A stretch of 13,391 nucleotides of DNA, taken from CAYPKW01 sp964411425. GTDB taxonomy: Bacteria > Pseudomonadota > Alphaproteobacteria > Dongiales > Dongiaceae. A program made the position numbers and the translations under genes. Position 1 is the first letter of the stretch; each line of letters starts with the position of its first letter. The stretch lies in the NCBI GenBank assembly GCA_964411425.1, contig CAYPKW010000071.1, positions 1 through 13,391 on the forward strand. Reading direction: 5' to 3'. The notes under the pieces are model-generated. The model was given only the letters and a program-made list of their open reading frames with translations. It made no database searches and was not told the origin of the DNA. This document shows positions 7,001 through 13,391 of the stretch, piece after piece.

Positions 7001-8614
7001 TCAACTCACGCGCGGCAGCTCCTCATAGGAATGGAAGGGTGGCGGCGAGCTCAACTTCCATTCCAGCGTCGTGGCGCCGGCGCCCCATGGGTTCTCGGCG
7101 ATGCGCCGGCCGGCGAACAGCGTGTAAGCGGCGATGAACGCGAACAGGACCGCGCCGGCCGCCCCCAGATAGGCCCCCCACGACGCCACCTCGTTCCAGC
7201 CGGAGAACGCGTCCGGGTAGTCCGGATAGCGCCGCGGCATGCCGGCCAGCCCCAGGAAGTGCATCGGGAAGAACGTCAGGTTGGCGCCGACGAAGCTGAG
7301 CCAGAAGTGCGCCTTGCCGAGGGACTCGGGGTACCGGCGCCCGCACATCTTGCCGATCCAGTAGTAGAAGCCGGCGAAGATGGCGAACACGGCGCCCACC
7401 GACAGCACGTAGTGAAAGTGCGCGACCACGTAATAGGTGTCGTGCATGGCGTTGTCGACGCCGGCGTTGGCGAGCACGACGCCGGTGACGCCGCCCACCG
7501 TGAACAGGAAGATGAAGCCCATCGCCCACAGCATCGGCGTGTCGAAGCGCAGCGAGCCGCCCCACATGGTGGCGATCCAGCTGAAGATCTTGATGCCGGT
7601 CGGCACCGCGATGATCATGGTGGCGGCGGTGAAGTAGGCGCGCGTGTCCACGTCGAGGCCCGCCGTGAACATGTGGTGCGCCCAGACGACGAAGCCGATC
7701 AAGCCGATCGCCACCATGGCGTAGGCCATGCCGAGATAGCCGAACACCGGTTTCCGAGAGAAGGTGGAGACGACCTGGCTCACGACGCCGAAGCCCGGCA
7801 GGATCAGGATGTAGACCTCCGGATGGCCGAAGAACCAGAACAGGTGCTGGTAGAGGACCGGGTCGCCGCCGGCGGCGGCGTCGAAGAAGTGGGTGCCGAA
7901 GTTGCGGTCGGTCAGCAGCATGGTGATGGCGCCCGCCAGCACCGGCAGGGTCAGCAGCAGGAGGAAGGCCGTCACCAGGATCGACCACACGAACAGCGGC
8001 ATCTTGTGCAGGGTCATGCCGGGGGCGCGCATGTTGAAGATGGTGGTGATGAAATTGATGGCGCCCATGATCGAGGACACGCCGGCCAAGTGCAGCGCGA
8101 AGATCGCCATGTCGACCGACGGCCCGCTTTGCCCGGAACTCGCCAGCGGCGGATAGACGGTCCAGCCGGTGCCGGCGCCCTCGCCGACGAAGGCCGAGCC
8201 CAGCAGCAGCCCGAACGAGGGGACGAGCAGCCAGAAGCTGATGTTGTTCATGCGCGGGAAGGCCATGTCGGGGGCGCCGATCATCAGCGGCACGAACCAG
8301 TTGCCGAAGCCCCCGATCAACGCCGGCATCACCGTGAAGAAGACCATGACGAGGCCGTGCGCCGTGATCATGACGTTCCACAGCTGGCCGTCCATCGCGC
8401 CTTCGGCATCGAACAGGAACTGCACGCCGGGGTCCTGCAGCTCGAGCCGCATGAGGACCGAAAACGTGGTGCCGATCAGGCCGCTCACCACGGCGAACAC
8501 CAGGTACATGGTACCGATGTCCTTGTGGTTGGTCGAATAGACGAAGCGGCGCCACCCGGTCGGGTGATGGGCGGGCTCGCCGGCGTGGCTTTCGGCGCTC
8601 ATGGTTGCATCCAT
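7001..8614 (-). CDS. ctaD: Cytochrome c oxidase subunit I, aa3 type (537 aa)
   Basis: Catalytic heme-copper subunit that reduces O2 at the heme a3-Cu(B) centre and pumps protons. Heme a ligands are H86 (TAHG) and H401; the heme a3 ligand is H399 (VVAHFHYVLS). Cu(B) ligands are H264, H313 and H314 (HPEVYILILPGFG; WAHHMFTAG), with the cross-linking tyrosine Y268. The D pathway is present (D116 in IGAPDMAFPRMNN, E266), as is the K pathway lysine K342 (PTGIKIFSW), so this is an A1-type oxidase. All key residues are intact. The ATG at 8614 starts 3 bases after the ctaC stop and has GGCGGA 7 bases upstream; an ATG at 8602 is an alternative. The frame is followed by a 37-base gap to ctaB. Confidence 0.99.
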   Translation of the reverse strand: MDATMSAESHAGEPAHHPTGWRRFVYSTNHKDIGTMYLVFAVVSGLIGTTFSVLMRLELQDPGVQFLFDAEGAMDGQLWNVMITAHGLVMVFFTVMPALIGGFGNWFVPLMIGAPDMAFPRMNNISFWLLVPSFGLLLGSAFVGEGAGTGWTVYPPLASSGQSGPSVDMAIFALHLAGVSSIMGAINFITTIFNMRAPGMTLHKMPLFVWSILVTAFLLLLTLPVLAGAITMLLTDRNFGTHFFDAAAGGDPVLYQHLFWFFGHPEVYILILPGFGVVSQVVSTFSRKPVFGYLGMAYAMVAIGLIGFVVWAHHMFTAGLDVDTRAYFTAATMIIAVPTGIKIFSWIATMWGGSLRFDTPMLWAMGFIFLFTVGGVTGVVLANAGVDNAMHDTYYVVAHFHYVLSVGAVFAIFAGFYYWIGKMCGRRYPESLGKAHFWLSFVGANLTFFPMHFLGLAGMPRRYPDYPDAFSGWNEVASWGAYLGAAGAVLFAFIAAYTLFAGRRIAENPWGAGATTLEWKLSSPPPFHSYEELPRVS

Positions 8615-8617
8615 GGA

Positions 8618-9463
8618 TCATTCCGCCGGAAGGTTGTGCGCGACAGCGGCCTCGGGCGAGCCGACTTCGGCGTACTTCGCCTTGGCTTCCTCGACCCAGG
8701 CCGCGAACTTCTCCCGCGACACCGCCTCGACGGCGATCGGCATGTAGGCGTGGCCGACGCCGCACAGCTCGGAGCACTGGCCGTAGAAGGTGCCCTCGCG
8801 GGTGATGTTGACCCAGGTCTCGTTGACCCGGCCCGGAACGGCGTCGAGCTTCACCCCGAAGGCCGGGATCGCCCAGGAGTGGATCACGTCATCGGCGGCG
8901 ATCAGCAGGCGGATGTCTACGCCGACCGGCAGCACGACGCGGTTGTCGGTCTCGAGCAGCCGCAATTGCCCCGCCGCAATCTCCTCGTCCGGCACCAGGA
9001 GCGCGTCGAAGGTGAAGTTGCCGTTGTCGGGGTATTCGTACGACCAGTACCACTGGTGGCCGATCGCCTTGACGGTGAGCTCCGCGCCCTCCGCCGCCGG
9101 CGCCCGATCGGCATAGTAGAGCAGCCGGAACGACGGGATGGCGATGAGCACCAGGATCAGCACCGGGACCGCCGTCCACACGACCTCGAGCACGGTGTGG
9201 TGCGAGGTCTTCGAAGGGATCGGGTTGCGCCCCTCGCGGAAACGGACGATGACCAGCAGCAACATCAGCAGCACGAAGCCGGCGATGGCGGCGATGACGA
9301 CGAGCAGCGCGTCGTGGAAGCCGTCGATCCTCTCCATAACCAGCGAGGCCGCCGGCTGGAACCCGGTCTGCCACGGCACCGGTGCTTCCGCCGATGCCGC
9401 GCCCGGCGCTCCGGCCGCGGTCAGCAGCGCCGCCGCGCCCGCCAACGCCCTCGACACGATCAT
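8618..9463 (-). CDS. ctaC: Cytochrome c oxidase subunit II with Cu(A) site (281 aa)
   Basis: Subunit II accepts electrons from cytochrome c through the binuclear Cu(A) centre. An N-terminal signal sequence (about 1-26, cleavage near AASA/EA) is followed by two helices (about 51-74 and 93-115) and a periplasmic cupredoxin domain. Numbered from the ATG at 9463, the Cu(A) ligands H195, C230, E232, C234, H238 and M241 are all present (HSWAIPAFGVK; GQCSELCGVGHAYM). The aromatic electron-entry patch is in GHQWYWSYEY (from 135). No fused cytochrome c domain exists. A TTG at 9472 would add three residues and has a purine-rich AAGAAGAGA just upstream, so it cannot be excluded. It is the first gene of the oxidase operon, divergent from tldD with about 133 bases between them. 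Confidence 0.98.
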   Translation of the reverse strand: MIVSRALAGAAALLTAAGAPGAASAEAPVPWQTGFQPAASLVMERIDGFHDALLVVIAAIAGFVLLMLLLVIVRFREGRNPIPSKTSHHTVLEVVWTAVPVLILVLIAIPSFRLLYYADRAPAAEGAELTVKAIGHQWYWSYEYPDNGNFTFDALLVPDEEIAAGQLRLLETDNRVVLPVGVDIRLLIAADDVIHSWAIPAFGVKLDAVPGRVNETWVNITREGTFYGQCSELCGVGHAYMPIAVEAVSREKFAAWVEEAKAKYAEVGSPEAAVAHNLPAE

Positions 9464-9505
9464 GGCCGTCAAGTCTCTTCTTGCCCCGCTCGCGCGCTCG
9501 GCGCG

Positions 9506-9534
9506 AAACTACACCTGCCACGGGCGCGCCACAA
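9506..9534 (-). promoter_or_regulatory. Tentative promoter for the ctaC operon
   Basis: On the - strand TTGTGG (complement of 9529-9534) and TAGTTT (complement of 9506-9511) are spaced by 17 bases, about 43 bases ahead of the ctaC ATG. Each hexamer matches the sigma-70 consensus at only 3 of 6 positions, so this is a weak suggestion supported mainly by location in the divergent gap. Confidence 0.22.
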
Positions 9535-9542
9535 GCCGCGCC

Positions 9543-9554
9543 GGCCGATCGGCC
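9543..9554. promoter_or_regulatory. 12-bp perfect palindrome beside the tldD -35 box, possible operator
   Basis: GGCCGATCGGCC is a perfect 12-bp palindrome lying just ahead of the putative tldD -35 element, in the gap shared with the divergent ctaC operon. A dimeric regulator bound here could influence both directions. GC-rich palindromes of this length occur by chance in such DNA, so confidence is low. Confidence 0.3.
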
Positions 9555-9555
9555 C

Positions 9556-9584
9556 TGTCAAGGCGCCGCGCGGTCGCCTATACT
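9556..9584 (+). promoter_or_regulatory. Sigma-70-like promoter of the tldD-archease-rtcB operon
   Basis: TGTCAA (9556-9561) and TATACT (9579-9584) are separated by exactly 17 bases. The -10 box matches the consensus at 5 of 6 positions, and an AT-rich hexamer stands out in this GC-rich gap. The expected start of transcription is near 9590-9592, only about 5-8 bases before the tldD ATG at 9597. That predicts a nearly leaderless message, consistent with the absence of a ribosome binding site. Confidence 0.6.
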
Positions 9585-9596
9585 GATCGTCGCACG

Positions 9597-11030
9597 ATGT
9601 CCCACCTCGCCGTCACCGATGACCTGTTCTTCGTCCGCGCCGGGCTCGACCGGCCGCGCGTCGAGCGCATCCTTGCCGATGCCCTCGGAGGGGCCGACGA
9701 CGGCGAGCTGTTCCTCGAATACAGCCAGTCGGAGGCGCTGCGCTTCGACGACGGGCGCCTGAAGAGCGCCGGCTTCGATACCAGCCAGGGCTTCGGGTTG
9801 CGCGCCGTCTCCGGCGAGACCGCCGGCTACGCCCACGCCAGCAGCCTGGACGAGGGCGCGATCCGGCGCGCCGCCGACACCGTCAAGGCCGTCGCGACCG
9901 GCCGCGGCGGCGCAGCCGCCGAGCCGCCGATCGGCACCAACCAATTGCTTTACACCGACGCCAATCCGCTGGGCCTGGTGGCGTTCGAGGCGAAGGTGAA
10001 GCTGTTGACCGACATCGACGCGTACTTACGCGGCAGCGACCCGCGCGTGCGCCAGGTCACCGTGGCGCTCACCGGCGTCTGGCAGGCGGTGCAGATCCTG
10101 CGCGCCGACGGCGCGCGCGCCGCCGACATCCGCCCGCTGGTGCGCCTCAACATCGCGGTGGTGGCGGGCGAAGGCGACCGGCAGGAGACCGGCAGCCACG
10201 GCGCCGGCGGGCGCGTCTCCTACGAGACGCTGCTTGAGGCGGCCAACTGGCGCGCCGGCGCCGACGAGGCGTTGCGCCAGGCCCTCGTCAACCTCGGCTC
10301 GCGGCCGGCGCCTGCCGGCGAGATGCCGGTGGTGCTGGGGCCCGGCTGGCCCGGCGTCCTGCTGCACGAGGCGATCGGCCACGGCCTGGAAGGCGACTTC
10401 AATCGCAAGAAGACATCCGCCTTCGCCGGCCTCATGGGCCAGCGCATCGCCGCCGAGGGCGTCACGGTGGTGGACGACGGCACGCTCGCCGACCGGCGCG
10501 GCTCGCTCACCATCGACGACGAGGGCACGCCGACGGAATGCACGACGCTGATCGAGGAGGGCGTGCTGGTGGGCTACATGCAGGACCGCCAGAACGCCCG
10601 CCTCATGGGCATGAGGCCGACCGGCAACGGCCGCCGGCAGAGCTACGCCCACATTCCCATGCCGCGCATGCGGAACACATACATGCTGGCGGGTCAGAGC
10701 GATCCGCGGGAAATTATCGGCGCGGTGAAGAAGGGACTCTACGCCGTCAACTTCGGCGGCGGCCAGGTGGACATCACCTCCGGAAAGTTCACCTTCAGCG
10801 CCTCGGAGGCGTATCTCATCGAGGACGGCAAGGTGGGACCCGCGGTCAAGGGCGCGACGCTGATCGGCAACGGCCCCGATGTGCTGAAGAAGGTGAGCAT
10901 GGTCGGCAACGACCTGAGGCTCGATTCCGGCATCGGCACCTGCGGCAAGGAGGGCCAGGGGGTGCCGGTGGGCGTCGGCCAGCCGACGCTGCTGGTCTCG
11001 GCGCTCACCGTCGGCGGCACGGCGGCGTGA
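9597..11030 (+). CDS. tldD: TldD-like zinc metalloprotease (477 aa)
   Basis: TldD forms a heterodimeric cytoplasmic protease with TldE/PmbA and acts on unfolded or ribosomally made peptides, for example microcin B17 precursor and CcdA in E. coli. The zinc site HEAIGH (257-262; H257, E258, H262) is intact, and the third ligand C449 lies in GIGTCGKEGQ (445-454). Other conserved parts are FDTSQGFGLRAV (60-71), GPGWPGVLLHEAIGHGLEGD (248-267), DDEGTPTE (307-314), MPRMRNTYM (355-363) and the C-terminal KVSMVGNDLRLDSGIG. The length is close to the 481 residues of E. coli TldD. No ribosome binding site precedes the ATG. The stop overlaps the archease GTG (GTGA). No pmbA/tldE is in the window, so the partner must be elsewhere if present. 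Confidence 0.97.
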   Translation: MSHLAVTDDLFFVRAGLDRPRVERILADALGGADDGELFLEYSQSEALRFDDGRLKSAGFDTSQGFGLRAVSGETAGYAHASSLDEGAIRRAADTVKAVATGRGGAAAEPPIGTNQLLYTDANPLGLVAFEAKVKLLTDIDAYLRGSDPRVRQVTVALTGVWQAVQILRADGARAADIRPLVRLNIAVVAGEGDRQETGSHGAGGRVSYETLLEAANWRAGADEALRQALVNLGSRPAPAGEMPVVLGPGWPGVLLHEAIGHGLEGDFNRKKTSAFAGLMGQRIAAEGVTVVDDGTLADRRGSLTIDDEGTPTECTTLIEEGVLVGYMQDRQNARLMGMRPTGNGRRQSYAHIPMPRMRNTYMLAGQSDPREIIGAVKKGLYAVNFGGGQVDITSGKFTFSASEAYLIEDGKVGPAVKGATLIGNGPDVLKKVSMVGNDLRLDSGIGTCGKEGQGVPVGVGQPTLLVSALTVGGTAA

Positions 11031-11452
11031 TCGAGGCGGCGCGCTGGGAGCATTTCGAGCACGGCGCCGACGTGGGCGTGCGCGGGCTAGGGGCGACGAA
11101 GGCCGCGGCCTTCGCGGCCGCCGCGCTGGCGCTGACCGCCGTCATGACCGACCCGGCCAACGTGGCGCCGCTCTCCCCCGTCGAGGTCGCCGTGACGGCG
11201 CCGGACGACGGGCTGCTACTGGCCGACTGGCTCAACCGGGTGGTGTACGAGATGGCGACCCGGCGTATGCTGTTCGCCCGCTTCGACGTGGCGATCGAGG
11301 ACCACCGCCTGGCCGCCACGCTGTGGGGCGAGCCCATCGACGTGGCGCGCCACAGCCCGGCGGTCGAAGTCAAGGGCGCCACCTACACCTGCCTCGAGGT
11401 GAAGCAGGGCGCGGACGGGGGCTGGGCGGCGCAATGCGTGGTGGACGTGTGA
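11027..11452 (+). CDS. Archease, RtcB ligase activator (141 aa)
   Basis: Archease promotes guanylylation and turnover of the RNA ligase RtcB. The 141-residue length is normal. Family motifs seen are WEHFEHGADVGVRGLG (7-22, with H12 and D15), LLLADWLNRVVYE (63-75), VEVKGATYTCLEVKQ (113-127, with K116) and a C-terminal QCVVDV (136-141, with D140). Those acidic and lysine positions are the ones expected at the functional site. Small departures from the common pattern are HGAD for HTAD, and TC where a histidine often follows KAxTY. The start is GTG at 11027 in a 4-base overlap with the tldD stop. The stop is one base ahead of the rtcB ATG, the expected partner. A downstream methionine start would cut the conserved N-terminal motif. 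Confidence 0.93.
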   Translation: MIEAARWEHFEHGADVGVRGLGATKAAAFAAAALALTAVMTDPANVAPLSPVEVAVTAPDDGLLLADWLNRVVYEMATRRMLFARFDVAIEDHRLAATLWGEPIDVARHSPAVEVKGATYTCLEVKQGADGGWAAQCVVDV

Positions 11453-11453
11453 G

Positions 11454-12884
11454 ATGGATATCGGAACGCTCGTGCGCCGCTCCGACTTCGAATGGGAAGT
11501 GCCGCCCACCGGCGCCATGCGCGTGCCGGGCGTGATCTTCGCGTCCGAGGCGCTGATCCGCGACATGGACGACAAGGTGCTGGAGCAGGTGTCGAACGTG
11601 GCGACGCTGCCCGGCGTCGTCGAGGCCTCCTATGCCATGCCGGACGCCCACTGGGGCTACGGGTTTCCGATCGGCGGGGTCGCCGCCTTCGACGCCGAGG
11701 AGGGCGGCGTGGTGTCGGCGGGCGGCGTCGGGTTCGATATCTCCTGCGGCGTGCGGACGCTCACCACCGGCCTTGCGATGGCCGAGATCGCGCCCCGCAA
11801 GCAGGCCCTCGCCGACGCGCTCTACGCCCGCGTGCCGGCCGGGGTGGGCTCGACGGGACGCATCCGCCTCGACGAGGCGGGCATGGACGCCATGCTGGCC
11901 GGCGGCGCGCGCTGGGCGGTGGCCGAGGGCTACGGCAAGGCCGGCGACCTGGAGCGCATCGAGGAGCGCGGCCGCGCCGACGGCGCCGTGCCGGAGTACG
12001 TCTCGCCCCAGGCGAGGAGGCGCCAGCGCGACCAGATGGGCACGCTCGGCTCCGGCAATCACTACCTCGAAGTGCAGGAGGTGCGCGAGATCTACCATGC
12101 CGGCGCGGCCGACGCCTTCGGGCTCGCCGTCGGCGACGCGCTGGTGTCGATCCACTGCGGCTCGCGCGGGCTAGGCCACCAGATCGGCACCGAGTACCTG
12201 CGTGAGATGGCGATCGCGGCCGGCGCCCACGGCATCCGGCTGCCCGACCGCGAGCTGGCCTGCGCACCGATCAAATCCGAGGTGGGAGAGCGCTATCTCG
12301 GCGCCATGCGGGCGGCCATCAACTGCGCGCTGGCCAACCGGCAGATCGTCGCCCACCTGGCGCGCGAGGTGTTCGCCGACCTGTTCCCGCGGGCGCGGCT
12401 CCTGCCCATCTACGACGTCTCGCACAACACCTGCAAGCTGGAGGAGCACGAGGGCGCCGGCCGGCGCCGGCGGCTCCACGTTCACCGCAAGGGGGCGACG
12501 CGGGCCTTCGGCCCCGGCCATCCCGAGCTGCCCGCGGCGTTTGCCCGCATCGGCCAGCCGGTGCTGATTGGCGGCAGTATGGGGACGAGTTCCTACATCC
12601 TGGTCGGCACGGAGAGCGGCATGGCGCGCGCCTTCGGCTCCGCCTGCCACGGGGCGGGCCGCGCCATGAGCCGCAACAAGGCGCTCAAGACCTGGCGCGG
12701 GCGGGCGCTGGTGGACGAACTGGCGGCCGAAGGCATTCTCATCCGCAGCCCGTCCTTGCGCGGCGTCGCCGAGGAGGCCCCCGGCGCCTACAAGGACGTG
12801 GGCGCGGTGGTCGAGGCCACCGAGGCGGCCGGCCTCGCGCGCCGGGTGGCGCGGCTCGAGCCGCGCGTCTGCATCAAGGGATAG
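11454..12884 (+). CDS. rtcB: RNA-splicing ligase RtcB (476 aa)
   Basis: RtcB is a GTP- and Mn2+-dependent ligase that joins RNA 2',3'-cyclic phosphate or 3'-phosphate ends to 5'-OH ends, repairing cleaved tRNA and other RNAs. The metal ligands are present: D95 and C98 (GVGFDISCGVR), H203 (GSGNHYLEVQ), H234 (SIHCGSRGLGHQ) and H324 (YDVSHN). The guanylated histidine is H399 in SACHGAGRAMSR, followed by the C-terminal lysine K475 in CIKG. PDAHWGYGFPIGG (63-75), HRKGATRAF (344-352) and GGSMGTSSYILVG (373-385) are typical. The length fits the family. It starts one base after archease and ends 10 bases from the convergent small exported-protein gene. No intein is seen, and no rtcA or rtcR gene is nearby. 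Confidence 0.98.
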   Translation: MDIGTLVRRSDFEWEVPPTGAMRVPGVIFASEALIRDMDDKVLEQVSNVATLPGVVEASYAMPDAHWGYGFPIGGVAAFDAEEGGVVSAGGVGFDISCGVRTLTTGLAMAEIAPRKQALADALYARVPAGVGSTGRIRLDEAGMDAMLAGGARWAVAEGYGKAGDLERIEERGRADGAVPEYVSPQARRRQRDQMGTLGSGNHYLEVQEVREIYHAGAADAFGLAVGDALVSIHCGSRGLGHQIGTEYLREMAIAAGAHGIRLPDRELACAPIKSEVGERYLGAMRAAINCALANRQIVAHLAREVFADLFPRARLLPIYDVSHNTCKLEEHEGAGRRRRLHVHRKGATRAFGPGHPELPAAFARIGQPVLIGGSMGTSSYILVGTESGMARAFGSACHGAGRAMSRNKALKTWRGRALVDELAAEGILIRSPSLRGVAEEAPGAYKDVGAVVEATEAAGLARRVARLEPRVCIKG

Positions 12885-12894
12885 GACCGCCGCC

Positions 12895-13191
12895 CTACTC
12901 CCACTGGAAGTACTCGTCCTCGATCACTTCATGCAGGATCCGGTCCGGCGCCGTCAGGTCGTCGTGAATTTCGCGGCCGTCGGACCGGAGAATGTCGATG
13001 CTATGGGCGCCGTCCGCCATGTCCCACCAGCAGTACTCGTTCGGCGCCAACGAGCACACCAGTTGCCCGTTGTCGCGAACCTCGATGCTGTAAATATCGC
13101 TGTCGTTTTGCAAGTAGTTGGAACTGTCGGCCTCGGCGGCGCTTATCGCCGCGCACAGCAGGGCCCCCGCAACGAACGCCGTTCTCGTCAT
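12895..13191 (-). CDS. Small exported protein of unknown function (98 aa)
   Basis: The ATG at 13191 is chosen because AAGGAGG (13197-13203) lies 5 bases ahead, the strongest ribosome binding site in the window, and because the protein then starts with a clean signal peptide: MTRTAF, a hydrophobic core and a predicted cut after AEA at residue 21. The mature 77 residues are acidic and contain two cysteines, C46 and C54 (LVCSLAPNEYCWWD), which could form a disulphide in the periplasm. Alternating patterns such as SIEVRDNGQLV and GAHSIDILRSDG suggest a small beta fold. I recognise no named family. The gene converges on rtcB with a 10-base gap, and its coding region looks slightly less GC-rich than its neighbours. 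Confidence 0.85.
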   Translation of the reverse strand: MTRTAFVAGALLCAAISAAEADSSNYLQNDSDIYSIEVRDNGQLVCSLAPNEYCWWDMADGAHSIDILRSDGREIHDDLTAPDRILHEVIEDEYFQWE

Positions 13192-13284
13192 CCTGTCCTC
13201 CTTGCCCGCCCGGCGATGCCGCGGCCTCCCGGCCGGCCCGAGCGCCGTCCTCCTCGAACAGAGCGCGAAATTGCCGGACAACTC

Positions 13285-13391
13285 ATACCAAGAGCCTCTG
13301 AGATCGACTCGTAGCCCGTCCTTCGAGACGCGCCCCCTCATCCTGAGCCGGCTGACCTCTCCTTCGAGACGGGCCTATGGCCCTCCTCAGG
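13285..13391. repeat. Second, partial copy of the left-edge palindromic repeat family
   Basis: ATACCAAG (13285-13292) followed by GCCCGTCCTTCGAGACGCG (13314-13332) matches the order ATACCAAG (47-54) then GCCCATCCTTCGAGACGCG (76-94) in the left copy. A second unit begins at 13361 (CCTTCGAGACGGG, then CTATGGCCCTCCTCAGG) and runs off the window end. An inverted tail CTCATCCTGAG (13337-13347) lies between them. The repeat is therefore degenerate and rearranged relative to 47-216. No gene is seen in 13204-13391. Confidence 0.75.

Noticed and set aside
6950..9586. Very long open frame on the + strand antisense to ctaB, ctaD and ctaC
   Set aside because: It is antisense to three unmistakable genes. 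Its translation is low-complexity, rich in H, R, D, Q and G, as expected from the complement of GC-rich codons. No domain is recognisable.
9138..9596. Longer N-terminus for TldD reading through from 9138
   Set aside because: This extension is antisense to ctaC and lies before the promoter. The family N-terminus fits the ATG at 9597.
12849..12866. Perfect 18-bp palindrome near the 3' end of rtcB, considered as a terminator
   Set aside because: It lies within the coding sequence for conserved C-terminal residues, has essentially no loop and is not followed by a T-run. GC-rich codons explain it.

Overview
The window looks like chromosomal DNA from a GC-rich alphaproteobacterium, probably of the Rhodospirillales or a neighbouring order. 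Three things point there: strong G/C bias at third codon positions, the cytochrome aa3 oxidase cluster order ctaC-ctaD-ctaB-coxF-ctaG-ctaE-SURF1 with tldD divergent from ctaC, and short palindromic intergenic repeats of a type common in that class. No transposase, integrase, phage gene, CRISPR array, tRNA or rRNA was seen.

Layout. Positions 1-360 hold no convincing gene. They carry a palindromic repeat element and a leader with a stable UUCG hairpin. On the + strand follow a 61-residue two-helix membrane protein, a QmcA-like SPFH/band-7 protein and a short NfeD-like protein; the last two overlap by one base. An intergenic stretch (1996-2249) contains hairpins and a miniature inverted-repeat element of about 154 bp (2100-2253). 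On the - strand, read from 9463 down to 2250, lies a compact respiratory operon: ctaC, ctaD, ctaB (TTG start), a 46-residue CoxF-like gene (GTG start), ctaG/cox11, ctaE, SURF1 and an M32 carboxypeptidase whose start lies inside the end of SURF1. Divergent from ctaC, on the + strand, is a tight three-gene operon: tldD, archease, rtcB. It has a good sigma-70-like promoter only about 7 bases ahead of the tldD start codon. A small exported protein of unknown function is convergent with rtcB (12895-13191, - strand). The window ends in a second, partial copy of the repeat family seen at its start.

How the genes work together. The - strand operon encodes the three core subunits of cytochrome c oxidase (CtaD, CtaC, CtaE) and their assembly factors: heme O synthase (CtaB), a Cu(B) chaperone (Cox11), a heme a insertion factor (SURF1) and a small membrane protein. 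The last gene, a metallocarboxypeptidase, has no obvious link to the oxidase. The + strand operon couples a TldD metalloprotease subunit with the RNA ligase RtcB and its activator archease, by a 4-base overlap and then a 1-base gap. Neither the usual TldE/PmbA partner nor the rtcA/rtcR genes of the enterobacterial rtc operon are present. The QmcA/NfeD pair is a membrane-microdomain type module.

Most of the window is well-understood housekeeping. The less ordinary points are the tldD-archease-rtcB operon with its near-leaderless promoter, the miniature element that supplies the carboxypeptidase stop codon, the related repeats at both edges, the ctaD/ctaB hairpin next to a TTG start, and two small proteins of unknown role. 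I did not find convincing evidence of an entirely new defence or mobile system.
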